Source of the DNA: Chitinophaga fulva
GTDB taxonomy: Bacteria > Bacteroidota > Bacteroidia > Chitinophagales > Chitinophagaceae
Reading direction: 5' to 3'
NCBI RefSeq assembly: GCF_012927205.1
Contig: NZ_JABBGC010000003.1
Span: 1,178,001-1,242,000, forward strand
Length of the DNA: 64,000 nt
Position numbers and translations under genes: made by a program. The notes beneath the pieces were generated by a model, which was given only the letters and a program-made list of their open reading frames with translations, made no database searches and had not been told where the DNA came from. Shown here in pieces: positions 40,026 through 50,300 of this stretch; the stretch's first letter is position 1, and each line of letters starts with the position of its first letter.

Positions 40026-42491
40026 ATGAATAACAACCGGATGAAAACCCTCTGGCTGCATGTGGCCGCCATAGCGCTTTTTGCGGGCCTGGCCCTGCTG
40101 TTTTGCAGCCCCGTGCTGGATGGAAAAGCCCTGTTCCAGTCAGACATGATGCATCATAAAGGCATGCAAAAAGAGGCACTGGACTTCTATAACACCACTG
40201 GTGAAATACCAATGTGGACCAACAGTATGTTTGGCGGAATGCCCACCTATGTGATCTTTACCGGTCCACCGGTGACTGTGATCTCCTATCTCAACAAACT
40301 GTTCACCCTCTGGCTGCCCAATCCGGCAGACATGCTGTTTGTGAATATGCTGGGCATGTACCTGCTGTTATGTGTGCTCGATTTCCGTTACTGGATAAGA
40401 ATATTGGGCGCTATTGCCTATGGTTTTGCCACGTTCAGTATTATCAGCATGGAAACGGGCCATATCACCAAAGTGATGGCCATGGCCTATATGGCGCCGG
40501 TACTGGCGGGCATTATCCTCACCTATCGCGGAAAATGGATCGCCGGTGCCTGTTTAACAGCCATCACCACCAGCCTGCTTATCTATAATAACCACCTGCA
40601 GATCACCTACTACACGCTTATCATGGTGATGGGGCTCGTGATCAGTACTTTTATTTTTGCCTTTCGGGAGAAACAATTGCCCGCGTTCTTCAAGGCTTCG
40701 GCGCTATTGGCAGTAGCGGCCATACTGGCGATACTGCCCAATATGGACAACCTGCTGATATTAAAGGAATACACCCATTACACCATCCGCGGCAGCGAAT
40801 CTGAACTGAGCAGCAAACAAAAGGGCCAATCTGGCTTGGATGTGGAGTATGCATTCCAGTGGAGTTATGGCCCGGGGGAAACATTTACCATGCTTGTACC
40901 CGGCGTGGTGGGCAATTCCACGGCAGAAAAACTGTCTGTCAATTCACATACCTACAAAGCGCTGACAACGCTGGGCGTACCGGCCGTGCAGGCAGAACAG
41001 CTGGCCAACAGCCGCCGGTGGCCACTATACTGGGCGGGGCAGCCGATGACAGCCGGACCTGTATACATTGGCGTGATCATTTGTTTGTTGACAGTACTGT
41101 CACTATTGATCATCCGTAGTCCGCACAAATGGTGGTGGGTAGCCGTGGCGGCCTTCGCCATCCTGATCAGCTGGGGCCACAACTTTGCAGCCTTCAATAA
41201 CTTTTTGTTCTATCATCTCCCGTTATATAACAAATTCAGGGCACCTACCATGGCGCTGGTGATAGTGCAGGTGAGCTTTGTAGTGCTGGCCTGTTGGGCA
41301 TTGCAGGAGCTGATAGACAACAAACTGCCCAAAGCGCAATTGATGCAGGCCCTGCAAAAATCTGCTGTTATCACCGGTGGCCTTGTCATCGGTGTGGCTA
41401 TTTTCGGGCCGTTCATCTATTCCTTCAGTGGTCCTAATGATGCGTCTGTACTGCAACAGTACACGCGGATGATGGGCAGTAAAGATGCCGCCAATACCTT
41501 GATGGCAGCGCTGAGGAAAGACCGCAGCAGCCTGCTGTTCCGGGATGGTATCCGTGCGCTGGTACTGATCGCGATAGCCTATGGCGTATTGTGGGCTTAT
41601 CTCAAAGACAAGCTGAAAGCCGCGCCGACACTGGTACTGCTGACGGCCATTGTGTTGTTCGATTTGTTCCAGGTAGATAAAAATTACATGAACGAAGAGA
41701 GTTTTATGAATCCTGATCAGCTGGCCACCTATATTTCGCCAACTGCTGCCGACGAAAAAATCCTCCAGGACAAAACCCCTTATTTCCGGGTACTGAATGC
41801 CACCACGAACCCGTTCCTCGATGCCAATACCTCCTACATGCATAAGTCCATCGGTGGCCAAAGCCCGGCCAAATTGTGGATTTACCAGGATTTGATTGAA
41901 CATCAGATTGCCAAAAACAACCGTGCGGTGCTCAATATGCTAAACACCCGTTACATCATTGCCCCGGACCCGTCTACCGGTCAGCCGGTAGCGCAGTTCA
42001 ATCCGCAGGCGCTGGGCAATGCCTGGTTTGTGAACGGCATCCACTGGGCCGCTAATGCAGATGCAGAGATGAGCGCCATGGACAGTTTTAATCCGGCTGA
42101 TACGGTCGTGATTGACCGCCGCTTCCAGGCGCAGTTGGGCAATCTCGCGCCGGCAAAGGACAGCAGCGCTGGTATCGTTTTGACGAAGTATGGCCTTAAT
42201 GATCTGCATTTCAGCAGTCACAATACGTATGATGGTTTAGCTGTTTTCTCCGACATCTACTATCCTGCCGGCTGGAAAGCCTATATTGATCACCAGGAAG
42301 CAGATATTATCCGGGTGAACTACGCCCTGCGCGGGTTAAAGGTCCCTGCCGGCAAACATGATATTGTGTTTGAGTTCCGTCCGAAAACATTTATCACTGG
42401 CCGTAAGATTGCCGCCGTTTCTTCCTGGATACTGCTAGCCATGGTAGCCGGGGGATTACTGTGGGAAAGCTGGCGCCGTTTCCGCCAGTAA
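40026..42491 (+). CDS. YfhO-family large membrane protein (GT-C-like)
   Basis: The 821-residue protein carries about 12 membrane helices and a C-terminal soluble domain ending in one more helix. The N-terminal LFCSPVLDGKALFQSDMMHHKGMQKEALDFY and IPMWTNSMFGGMPTY pieces are characteristic of YfhO-type proteins, including the early acidic motif (QSD). In Gram-positive bacteria YfhO acts in glycosylation of lipoteichoic acid; in Bacteroidota the acceptor is unknown. A second start at 40041 is possible. Monocistronic. Confidence 0.8.
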   Translation: MNNNRMKTLWLHVAAIALFAGLALLFCSPVLDGKALFQSDMMHHKGMQKEALDFYNTTGEIPMWTNSMFGGMPTYVIFTGPPVTVISYLNKLFTLWLPNPADMLFVNMLGMYLLLCVLDFRYWIRILGAIAYGFATFSIISMETGHITKVMAMAYMAPVLAGIILTYRGKWIAGACLTAITTSLLIYNNHLQITYYTLIMVMGLVISTFIFAFREKQLPAFFKASALLAVAAILAILPNMDNLLILKEYTHYTIRGSESELSSKQKGQSGLDVEYAFQWSYGPGETFTMLVPGVVGNSTAEKLSVNSHTYKALTTLGVPAVQAEQLANSRRWPLYWAGQPMTAGPVYIGVIICLLTVLSLLIIRSPHKWWWVAVAAFAILISWGHNFAAFNNFLFYHLPLYNKFRAPTMALVIVQVSFVVLACWALQELIDNKLPKAQLMQALQKSAVITGGLVIGVAIFGPFIYSFSGPNDASVLQQYTRMMGSKDAANTLMAALRKDRSSLLFRDGIRALVLIAIAYGVLWAYLKDKLKAAPTLVLLTAIVLFDLFQVDKNYMNEESFMNPDQLATYISPTAADEKILQDKTPYFRVLNATTNPFLDANTSYMHKSIGGQSPAKLWIYQDLIEHQIAKNNRAVLNMLNTRYIIAPDPSTGQPVAQFNPQALGNAWFVNGIHWAANADAEMSAMDSFNPADTVVIDRRFQAQLGNLAPAKDSSAGIVLTKYGLNDLHFSSHNTYDGLAVFSDIYYPAGWKAYIDHQEADIIRVNYALRGLKVPAGKHDIVFEFRPKTFITGRKIAAVSSWILLAMVAGGLLWESWRRFRQ

Positions 42492-42496
42492 AAAAT

Positions 42497-42523
42497 ATGG
42501 CCGGGGACCATCTCCCCGGCCAT
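42497..42523. terminator. Terminator between convergent genes
   Basis: ATGGCCGGGG (42497-42506) and CCCCGGCCAT (42514-42523) form a perfect stem. On the minus strand it is followed by ATTTTTT, so it best serves the gene at 42767-43375, and may also stop the YfhO transcript. Confidence 0.75.
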
Positions 42524-42766
42524 TGAGGTTAAAAAACTGTCCGTTTATTGTCCATTTCCGATTAGGCGAATCAGGCAGCACCTTCTGCCGGTATGAGAGC
42601 ACCATCCGCCTCCCGAATGGCAGGATAACAGACGATATGCTATAACAATGGCTGAACGGCCTTTAACTGCGTACAGCAAAAGTAGCGCACCTGCACATCC
42701 ACATTTGTAGCAATAATATTAAATCGTTGTAGTCAGATTACTACGGCCAGGGGTATACGGTCGTAC

Positions 42767-43375
42767 TCAGGCCTTGCCGGAGGAGTTATTTTCAGCCAGC
42801 TGGCGCCGCGCCTGTTCCAGTTGAGCGATGGTTTTTTCCAGCGCTGCGGTACGTTCCGCCACCATGGCTTCCAGCTGGGTGGTCCGGATCTGTAGCAGCG
42901 CCCGTTCCTTCCTTTCCACTTTCAGTTTTTCCAGCGCCAGTTTGCGGGCGGCGGCCAGAGAATACACCACCGGGTATATAAAGGCACCCACCAATAGGCC
43001 ACGGTAACTAAGCCTGAGCAGTGCCCTGCCAGGCGGCAGTTGCCGGAAGGGTGTCAGCGGATAATCTTCAAATGGCGAGAGGTAATAGAAAGCCACAGAG
43101 ATAACAGCAGCGATACACAGCGTACCGGCCAGCCGAAGCCAGCGGGGCAGGTAACTGGTTTGTACCGCATAGGCCGCCACCAGCCACACAAGAAAGCACC
43201 AGCCAAAAATAATAGTTTGGGACCCTATCAGATTCACGGGGTCATTCCCCTGTCCTTCCCGCAAGCGTGCGCCCAATACAGAATTGGCCAACAGGAAGGT
43301 CAGAAACAGTCCGGGTACCCAAAACCATGCTGTTACGCGGGATGCCGCGTTGTCATATTCGGTGGTTTGCTGCAT
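42767..43375 (-). CDS. Four-helix membrane protein with C-terminal coiled coil; sensor-kinase-like but lacking a kinase
   Basis: With a start at 43375 (MQQTTEYDNAASRVTAWFWV) the protein has 202 residues: four membrane helices at about residues 15-125, then a helix-loop and a strong coiled coil (KLALEKLKVERKERALLQIRT, TAALEKTIAQLEQARRQL). This is the layout of the N-terminal half of LytS-type histidine kinases in Bacteroidota, but the protein stops before any HisKA-like motif (no NPHFLFN). No kinase half lies downstream. It may be a truncated sensor or an adaptor. Confidence 0.6.
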   Translation of the reverse strand: MQQTTEYDNAASRVTAWFWVPGLFLTFLLANSVLGARLREGQGNDPVNLIGSQTIIFGWCFLVWLVAAYAVQTSYLPRWLRLAGTLCIAAVISVAFYYLSPFEDYPLTPFRQLPPGRALLRLSYRGLLVGAFIYPVVYSLAAARKLALEKLKVERKERALLQIRTTQLEAMVAERTAALEKTIAQLEQARRQLAENNSSGKA

Positions 43376-43529
43376 TGTCGGTAGGTGTTTGACGACAGCA
43401 AAGATAATCCCTGCCCGTCTAAAAAAGTAGCAGTGGTAGACACCACCGCCGTTAAAATGGATTATGTATTTGTTGAGATGGTGAGGCAGATTGTAGAAAC
43501 AACGCCTCACAGTGGTTTAACCCTTAGAA

Positions 43530-43643
43530 CTAATGTTCGGCGCCGATCCAGGCAAAAGTCCAGAGCAGCACCATAAAGAATACAAAGACAATGATGAACC
43601 ATTTGAAGGAACCATCATGATCGTCGTAAAATGGATCTTCCAT
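43530..43643 (-). CDS. Small single-span membrane protein (37 aa)
   Basis: An ATG at 43643 gives a 37-residue peptide with an acidic N-terminus (MEDPFYDDHDGSFKW) and one hydrophobic helix (FIIVFVFFMVLLWTFAWIG). Short proteins of this shape are common near Bacteroidota membrane genes. The same frame is open further upstream to 43724 but the extension has no clear character. Function unknown. Confidence 0.45.
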   Translation of the reverse strand: MEDPFYDDHDGSFKWFIIVFVFFMVLLWTFAWIGAEH

Positions 43644-43830
43644 TGTGGTAATGATTTGAGGGAAATCATACTGCAGTGGACTGATTATTGGTATACCCGT
43701 AAGTGCTGAGAAAAAAATAGTCATTTTTATAACCCATAAATGCTATTTCATATCCACTATAGTCAATTTTAGAATAACAAACGGCAGATTAACCCCATGA
43801 GCTGTATTTTCCAATTCGAAACATTCAGAA

Positions 43831-44100
43831 ATGGCAAAAGGAAAAGATCCCAGATTTGAGGCAGTGCGCACACTGATAGAGGGAGGTCAGATAAAAGACC
43901 TCAGAGGTATCTATGATATTATTCCAATGACCACCGTAGGAACGGCGGTAGGTATCCACAAGTCCACCCTGTACAAAAAGCTGATGAATCCCGGGTTATT
44001 AAAAATTGAAGAATGTATTTTATTGGGTAAAGCATTTGGATTGACGCCACAGGTTATCATGACACTGGCACTTAACCAGATGCATAAAAAATCCTCCTAA
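43831..44100 (+). CDS. Small HTH protein, paralogue A
   Basis: An 89-residue protein with a likely helix-turn-helix at residues 35-75: TAVGIHKSTLYKKLMNPGLLKIEECILLGKAFGLTPQVIMTLAL. The pattern (Thr/Ala-Val-Gly, Thr-Leu-Tyr-Lys-Lys-Leu) is like an XRE/Cro-type domain in which the second helix reads DNA. A close relative lies 176 bases downstream in the same direction. Possibly a small transcription factor. Confidence 0.7.
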   Translation: MAKGKDPRFEAVRTLIEGGQIKDLRGIYDIIPMTTVGTAVGIHKSTLYKKLMNPGLLKIEECILLGKAFGLTPQVIMTLALNQMHKKSS

Positions 44101-44275
44101 GCTTCCTACTTCCCTCCAGATTTACGGTTACCCCCATCCAGACGCGTGTTTTGGTGAATAAAAGTCAAAAACGTAAACACAATATACAACTTTATAAACA
44201 ACTAATCCAATTTCATAAACTGTAAAGGCAATAAAAAGGATAACTCAGTTAATTTGAAAAACTGAGCATGTCACC

Positions 44276-44632
44276 ATGGAAATTCCAGAATCAAAACGAC
44301 ATACACTTTCCGGATTGATCAGAAAGGGGATTGCCGAAGCCGCGCTTCCAGAGAAGGAAAGGAGCCTGGACCCTGGCATTTACAACTTTAGGACACTGTT
44401 GGCATACGTCAAGCATACCGAATTAACAAAAGACGCCGGTTTCAATAAAGCCACCCTTTCAAAAAAACTTGCACAGCCGGAACTGATGAAAATAGCCGAA
44501 TGCGTGAAACTGGCTGCTGTACTGTATGTAACACCTCAGGAGGTAATGACCCTCGCACTGAATGAGATGAGCCTGCGCCTTCCGAAAAAACCCAAAGCGA
44601 AGAAAGCAGCGACTAAAAAAAAGACGCGATAA
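44276..44632 (+). CDS. Small HTH protein, paralogue B with basic tail
   Basis: The 118-residue protein shares with paralogue A the block TLSKKLAQPELMKIAECVKLA and the end TPQEVMTLALNEM. It has an extra N-terminal 30 residues and a lysine-rich tail (KKPKAKKAATKKKTR) that could bind DNA non-specifically. The pair seems to come from an old duplication followed by divergence. Confidence 0.7.
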   Translation: MEIPESKRHTLSGLIRKGIAEAALPEKERSLDPGIYNFRTLLAYVKHTELTKDAGFNKATLSKKLAQPELMKIAECVKLAAVLYVTPQEVMTLALNEMSLRLPKKPKAKKAATKKKTR

Positions 44633-44664
44633 TTTCCCGATCAACTATCTCCCCAGGCCTTGTT

Positions 44665-45207
44665 TTATAAGCCAGACAACGTTTTACACATAATTGTCGT
44701 GGGTTTTACTTCTTCCTTAAACCCGGGCAATTCCAGCCTTGTTTTCCCTGTCTTTACAAACCCGTTACGCTCATAAAACCGGATGGCCGTTTCGTTGACA
44801 TCCACCACATACAATACAATAGTGGGCTTTTGTTTCTCTCGGGCGATCCCTTCTATCTTTTCCATGGCTATTTTACCAACGCCGGTACCTTTGGCGGCAG
44901 CCAGCATATAGATACGCTCCAGTTCCAGCGCATGGGGGAAAAGCGATGCCTGCCCCGCTTCCTTCAGCTGGTCATTGAGTTTGACGAAGCCCGCAGGCTG
45001 ACCGTCTGCATAGATCAGGTAATAAGCCGTGCCTGGCTCCAGGATGTCCTTCGTCAGGCGGTCTGTAGAAAAAGAGCCGACAAGGTACTGCTCCAGCGCA
45101 GCAGCGGACTCCCATTGGTTAGTGAAATGTTGTGTATAAGCCGTTGTGCAAACATGATGCAACAGGTCTACGTCTTTCAGTTCAGCTACGATAAGATCGA
45201 CATTCAT
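44665..45207 (-). CDS. GNAT-family N-acetyltransferase
   Basis: This 180-residue protein has the GNAT core: LERIYMLAAAKGTGVGKIAMEKIEGIA contains the acetyl-CoA pyrophosphate loop (GTGVG), followed by LYVVDVNETAIRFYERNGFVKTGKTRLELPG (motif B). It resembles the diamine/spermidine or ribosomal-protein acetyltransferase groups, but the substrate is unknown. Transcribed alone on the minus strand. Confidence 0.9.
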   Translation of the reverse strand: MNVDLIVAELKDVDLLHHVCTTAYTQHFTNQWESAAALEQYLVGSFSTDRLTKDILEPGTAYYLIYADGQPAGFVKLNDQLKEAGQASLFPHALELERIYMLAAAKGTGVGKIAMEKIEGIAREKQKPTIVLYVVDVNETAIRFYERNGFVKTGKTRLELPGFKEEVKPTTIMCKTLSGL

Positions 45208-45278
45208 TATTTTCTTATTTTGTTATTTCCTTATTTTTTTATTGAAAGGCGGGCCAATCCGCTATCAGGCGAATCAGT

Positions 45279-45767
45279 TCAAATCATGTGAATCATAGTT
45301 ACCGCTATGAGCATCATAATCAGCTCATCGTTGATGGAAGCCCGAAGAATGCGGAGTGCTTTGCGCATATGTTGTTCCACGGTATTCACAGAAATGTGCA
45401 GTCGTTCGGCCACTTCCTTATTGGAGAGTTGTTCTTCGCGGCTGAGGAGGAAAACGGCGCGGCACTGATCGGGCAGCTGTTGTATTTTACGGCGTAACCT
45501 GGTTTCCAGTTCTTTCAGTTCCAGTTTATCAGGCCCGATGCCAGACGCTGGCATATAGTTTTCACGGAGAAGGGCTTCCTTCTTCAGTTGCAAAAGCTGT
45601 TGCCGGTGATGGTTATAGATACGGTTACGGGTGGCAATAAAGAGGTAGTTTTCCAGGACGGTATTTTCGGGTAACCGTGACTGTTGGCGGTAGAGTGACA
45701 GGAACACATCCTGTACCAGTTCCTGCGATGCCTCCATATGCCCGGTCTTTTTATAGGCCAGGTTCAC
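45279..45767 (-). CDS. ECF RNA polymerase sigma factor (start unresolved)
   Basis: Region 2 (LVQDVFLSLYRQQ, NYLFIATRNRIYNHHRQQ) and region 4 (LPDQCRAVFLLSREEQLSNKEVAERLHISVNTVEQHMRKALRILR) identify a FecI-like sigma factor. The coordinates use the only usual start codon in frame, GTG at 45767, but this would cut off the beginning of region 2. The same frame continues upstream, without ATG, GTG or TTG, to a stop at 45906-45908 and encodes DTALLRSWQNGDEKAFDQLYARHYIRL, the normal ECF N-terminus. Translation must therefore start at a rare codon near 45878-45902, or the base sequence there is wrong. It is divergent from its anti-sigma gene. Confidence 0.88.
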   Translation of the reverse strand: MNLAYKKTGHMEASQELVQDVFLSLYRQQSRLPENTVLENYLFIATRNRIYNHHRQQLLQLKKEALLRENYMPASGIGPDKLELKELETRLRRKIQQLPDQCRAVFLLSREEQLSNKEVAERLHISVNTVEQHMRKALRILRASINDELIMMLIAVTMIHMI

Positions 45768-46023
45768 CAGCCTGATATAATGACGGGCATAAAGCTGGTC
45801 AAAGGCTTTTTCATCGCCGTTTTGCCAGGACCGGAGCAGGGCTGTATCGGTATTTTCCGCGTGTGGTTCGATGGCTATACGATTTTTATCAAATCTAATA
45901 ATTATTCACTTGTGTTGTACCCTTGTTATCTCCCTGCTTATCCTGAAAAAAAATTTCCGGACAGGATAACGGCAACAGATTAAATTGGTGTTATTTATTG
46001 TAGCCAGTCGCATCATTACCGTT

Positions 46024-47022
46024 ATGGATGAACAAAATTTGTATGTACTGTTACAGAAATATAGTCAGGGGGCCTGTACTGAAGAAGAGCTTACAACGCT
46101 GGAAGCCTGGTATACCACGCTCGGGCAGGATTTGCCTGATGAAGTGATAGACCCGCAAAGCGAGGCAGCGCGGCAACTTACGCGGCAACAGCTGCTGGCA
46201 TTAAGGGCCCGGTTGTCGGCCGCTCCTGCAGCAACACCGCTGACGGTAGTGAAACAACGCGCCTGGAGCAGGTTATGGCGCTATGCCGCCATCTGGACCA
46301 GCATACTGGTGCTGGCCGGCGCAGGCTACTGGTGGTACAGTAACAGCAGTGATCGTCCTGCCATCAGCGTACGGCGGTACGCCGACGGGCAAACGAATTT
46401 TGACCGTTACCTGACATTGCCGGACGGCAGTACTGTTGTGCTGCACCGGGGCAGCCGCCTTGTAGTACCGGAACACTTCAACGGCCCCTCAAGGGAGGTG
46501 ACGCTGCTGGGTGAAGCCTACTTCGATATCCGGTCCGACAGCCTGAAGCCATTTGTCATCAATACCGGTCAACTGAAAACAACCGTATTAGGCACCGCTT
46601 TTAACATCAGCGCTTACCCGGAGCAGGCAGAGATAACGGTATCGGTTACACGAGGAAAAGTAAAAGTGGAAGACGGCACCAAAGTACTGGCCGTATTAAC
46701 ACCTGACCAACAAATCGTTTACAATATAAAAAATGCAGCCGCCCGCCAGGAAGCCGTGAATGCGGCAGCCCGGGCCAGCTGGACCACCAACGAGATGGTT
46801 TTTGAAAACGCCACTTTTGAAACCATCGCCAATACACTCAGTAAACGTTATGAAGTGAACATACAATTCAGTGATGACGCTTTAAAACAATGCCCTGTCC
46901 GTGTATCATTTGCAGGTACTGAATCGCTCGAAGAAGTCCTCGATGTGATCTGCGGTGTCAGAAATGCCACGTATAAAATAGAAAACGGCCGCGACGTGCT
47001 CATAAAAGGCAAAGGCTGCTAA
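46024..47022 (+). CDS. FecR-family anti-sigma factor
   Basis: The 332-residue protein has the N-terminal sigma-binding region (MDEQNLYVLLQKYSQGACTEEELTTLEAWY), one membrane helix at about 85-105 (YAAIWTSILVLAGAGYWWY), a periplasmic FecR domain (LPDGSTVVLHRGSRLVVPEHF, REVTLLGEAYFDI) and a C-terminal DUF4974-like part. It receives a signal from the STN domain of the SusC-type receptor encoded next and controls the divergent ECF sigma. The start at 46024 is chosen because upstream residues have no family resemblance. Confidence 0.92.
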   Translation: MDEQNLYVLLQKYSQGACTEEELTTLEAWYTTLGQDLPDEVIDPQSEAARQLTRQQLLALRARLSAAPAATPLTVVKQRAWSRLWRYAAIWTSILVLAGAGYWWYSNSSDRPAISVRRYADGQTNFDRYLTLPDGSTVVLHRGSRLVVPEHFNGPSREVTLLGEAYFDIRSDSLKPFVINTGQLKTTVLGTAFNISAYPEQAEITVSVTRGKVKVEDGTKVLAVLTPDQQIVYNIKNAAARQEAVNAAARASWTTNEMVFENATFETIANTLSKRYEVNIQFSDDALKQCPVRVSFAGTESLEEVLDVICGVRNATYKIENGRDVLIKGKGC

Positions 47023-47099
47023 GACGACGATAAAAACACATCATTCAAAACCAAAATTGATAACTGTAAAAAGTTAAATGGACAAAGTACGCCCTGTTT

Positions 47100-47115
47100 G
47101 CTAAATCAATTTAGC
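47100..47115. promoter_or_regulatory. Palindrome in the leader of the SusC gene
   Basis: GCTAAAT-CA-ATTTAGC is a perfect 16-base palindrome 190 bases upstream of the SusC start, in a 283-base gap with no ORF. It may be an operator or a weak hairpin; no regulator can be assigned. Confidence 0.4.
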
Positions 47116-47305
47116 ATCAAAATCAGCCACCAGTGCGCCGTTACTGATTCTATGCATCACTAAAATCTACATCGCATGAAACCACATTGATCACTATCAA
47201 ACAACACGTTCTGAAGTAAAACACTTTAATCAGCCCAAAAGCTGACAGTCGAAACAGCATCACCATGCTGTTAACGGCTACCTATTTCCTAACAATTTTA
47301 AAAGA

Positions 47306-50300
47306 ATGCCCGTTATGCACAAGTTCTTAGCTGTGACCACACAGCTGACTGCCACGCTATTGCCCTGTATGTTCCGCCAAGGCCGGCACATGGCAAAAAC
47401 CATTACCCTGGCCATGCTCAGCATCCTGTTACTGTCGTCTGTACTCTCTGCCTCCCCTGGCAGAGCACAAGACATCTCTACCAAACAAATTACCCTGACA
47501 CTGAAAAATGAAACACTCAAAAGTGCGCTCGGTAAAGTGGAAAGCCTGTCAGGCTTCCGCCTCGCCTATCCGCCGGAACAGGTAAACCTTTATAAAAATG
47601 TAAGTCTGCCTAAAGCCACCCGCAGCGTTAAAACAACACTGGAGCTGCTGCTCACAGACACTTACCTGAACTTCCGGCAGTCAGACAACATCATCATCAT
47701 TTTTCGCCCGTCAGAACAAAACGGCCATACCGCGGATACCACGGTACGTCCGGCCCCCCAGGCCGGCAACGGCGCGATGCGCACCATTATCGGCTCGGTT
47801 ATGGAAAACAAAACCAACGTGGTACTCCCGGGCGTTTCTGTACAGGTAAAAGGCACCAGCAGAGGTACCCAGACACAAAGCGACGGTACCTACAGCATAC
47901 AGGTGCCTGCCAACATGAGAACACTGGTGTTCTCCTTCATCGGTTATGAAACCAGGGAAGTGGAAATATCCGCCTCCAACCAAACCGATGTGACCATGAC
48001 ACCCTCCAGCCTCGGCCTGAAAGACGTAGTGGTAGTAGCTTACGGTCAACAGAAAAAAGCCACCGTTACCGGCGCGATCGCTTCTATCAGCACCAAAGAA
48101 CTGGTGCAAAGCCCTGTGTCCAACCTCACCAACGCACTGGCAGGACGCCTTCCCGGCCTCATCACCACCCAACGCAGCGGTGAGCCCGGCGTAGATGCCA
48201 GCAACCTGTATATCCGTGGCGTAGGCACCCTCAACGGCGCCTCCCCCATCATCATGGTAGATGGTATCGAAAGGCCGATGGATTATGTAGACCCGAACGA
48301 TATCGAAACCCTCACCATCCTGAAAGACGCCGCCGCCACCGCCGTACTGGGCATGCGCGGCGCCAACGGGGCCATCCTCATCACCACCAAAAGAGGCAAG
48401 GCCGGCGCCCCTTCCGTGAACTTCCGCGCATCAGCGGGCATCACCGAAGCTACCCGCCTGCCCGAATACCTGGGCTCCTACGATTATGCGTCCCTGCTCA
48501 ACGAAGCACTGAAAAATGACGGCGCCCAGCCAGCCTTCACCCAGGCGCAACTGGACGGCTATAAAAGCGGGAAACTGCCCAACACCGATTATTATAAGTT
48601 CATCATGAAACCATCTACGGTGGCACAGGGCAACCTCAACGTCAGCGGTGGCAACAACATCGCCCGTTACTTCATCTCCGCCGGTTACAACGTGCAGGAC
48701 GGCCTCTATGCCCATACCACCGAAAACCAGGACGGCTACACCGGCAACAATAACATGAAACGCTACAACCTGCGCGCCAACGTAGACGTGGACATTACCC
48801 CCGATCTGGCCGCACGTGTAGACATTGCCGGTATCATGACCGACCGCCGCGATGGTAACAACTCCGCCAGCACCATCATGAACCTGGCCAACCGCATGGC
48901 ACCGATCTATCCTATCGTCAACCCCGACGGCTCCCTCTGGGGCAACGGTACCTTTCAGTCCAACATCCTCGGGGAACTGTCACAGAAAGGATACCGCCGC
49001 TGGTACAACAATACCGTACAGGGAACTTTTGCCCTCACCCGTAAACTGGACATCATCACCAAAAACCTGACGGCCAAAGTTTCCTTCTCGTACGACAACA
49101 CCAACTCGCCTTCAGCTTCCTATACCCGTAACTACGCTGTATTTGAGCCGTTATACGATGCACAGGGCAACATCACCAGTTACAAACAGTCCGGCCAGGA
49201 CACCAAAATAGACCCTAACGGCTCCTTCAGTGGTGGTGGCGCCAACCGCAGCACCTACCTCGAAGCTACCGCCAACTGGAACCGGCAGTTTGGCCGCCAT
49301 GAAGCCACTGCCATGGTACTCTGGAACCGCCGTCTCAACGAAAACGGGTCATCCATTCCCAGGGCTTATCAGTCACTGCTCTTCCGCGGCACCTACAACT
49401 ACCTACAGAAATACCTGCTGGAATTCAGCGCCTCCTATCAAGGCTCTGAGAACTTCCCCAAAGAAAGCCGCTACGGCTTTTTCCCTTCCATCTCCGCCGG
49501 ATGGGTACTGTCTGAAGAAAGTTTCATTAAAGACAATATTCCGGCGATCAACTTCCTGAAAATACGTGGTTCCTATGGTGAAGTAGGTAACGATCAGGCA
49601 GGCAGCGACCGGTTTCTCTGGTTCACTTCCTGGGGCGGTGGCAGCCAGTATTATTTTGGCACCAATGCCAGTCAGGCTAACGGCTGGCAACAAGGCCCTA
49701 TCGGTAACCCCGGCGTTACCTGGGAACGGGGCCGTCAGGCTAACGTGGCCATCGAGGCACGCTTCTGGAACAACCTGTTGGGCATCTCCCTCGATCTGTT
49801 CACCCAACGCAGAAGCAAAATCCTCATCCGCCGCAACACCCTCTCTGATGTATTTGGTCAGGATATCAAAGCACAGAACATCGGTATTGTGGACAACAAA
49901 GGATTTGAGCTGGAGCTGAGCCATGAAAACACTATCGGCAAAGTGCGGTATTTCATCAAACCCAACGTCACTTTTGCCCGTAACAACATTGTATACCAGG
50001 ATGAAGTGGCGCGGGCCTATTCCTGGATGAAACGCACCGGTCACCCTATCGGCACCAAATTCGGCCTTATCTCCGAAGGTTTCTTTAAAGACCAGGCTGA
50101 TATAGACAACAGCCCTTTCCAAAACTTCTCCGCCTATGGACCGGGTGATTTCAAATACAAAAAACTCACCGGCAAAGAATACGATTTCATTCAGTCCGAC
50201 TTCGATGAGACGGCTATCGGTTACGCCCGTACGCCGGAGATCATGTTCGGCGCCACACTGGGAGCGGCCTACAAAGGCTTCGATGTGTCCCTGCTGTTCC

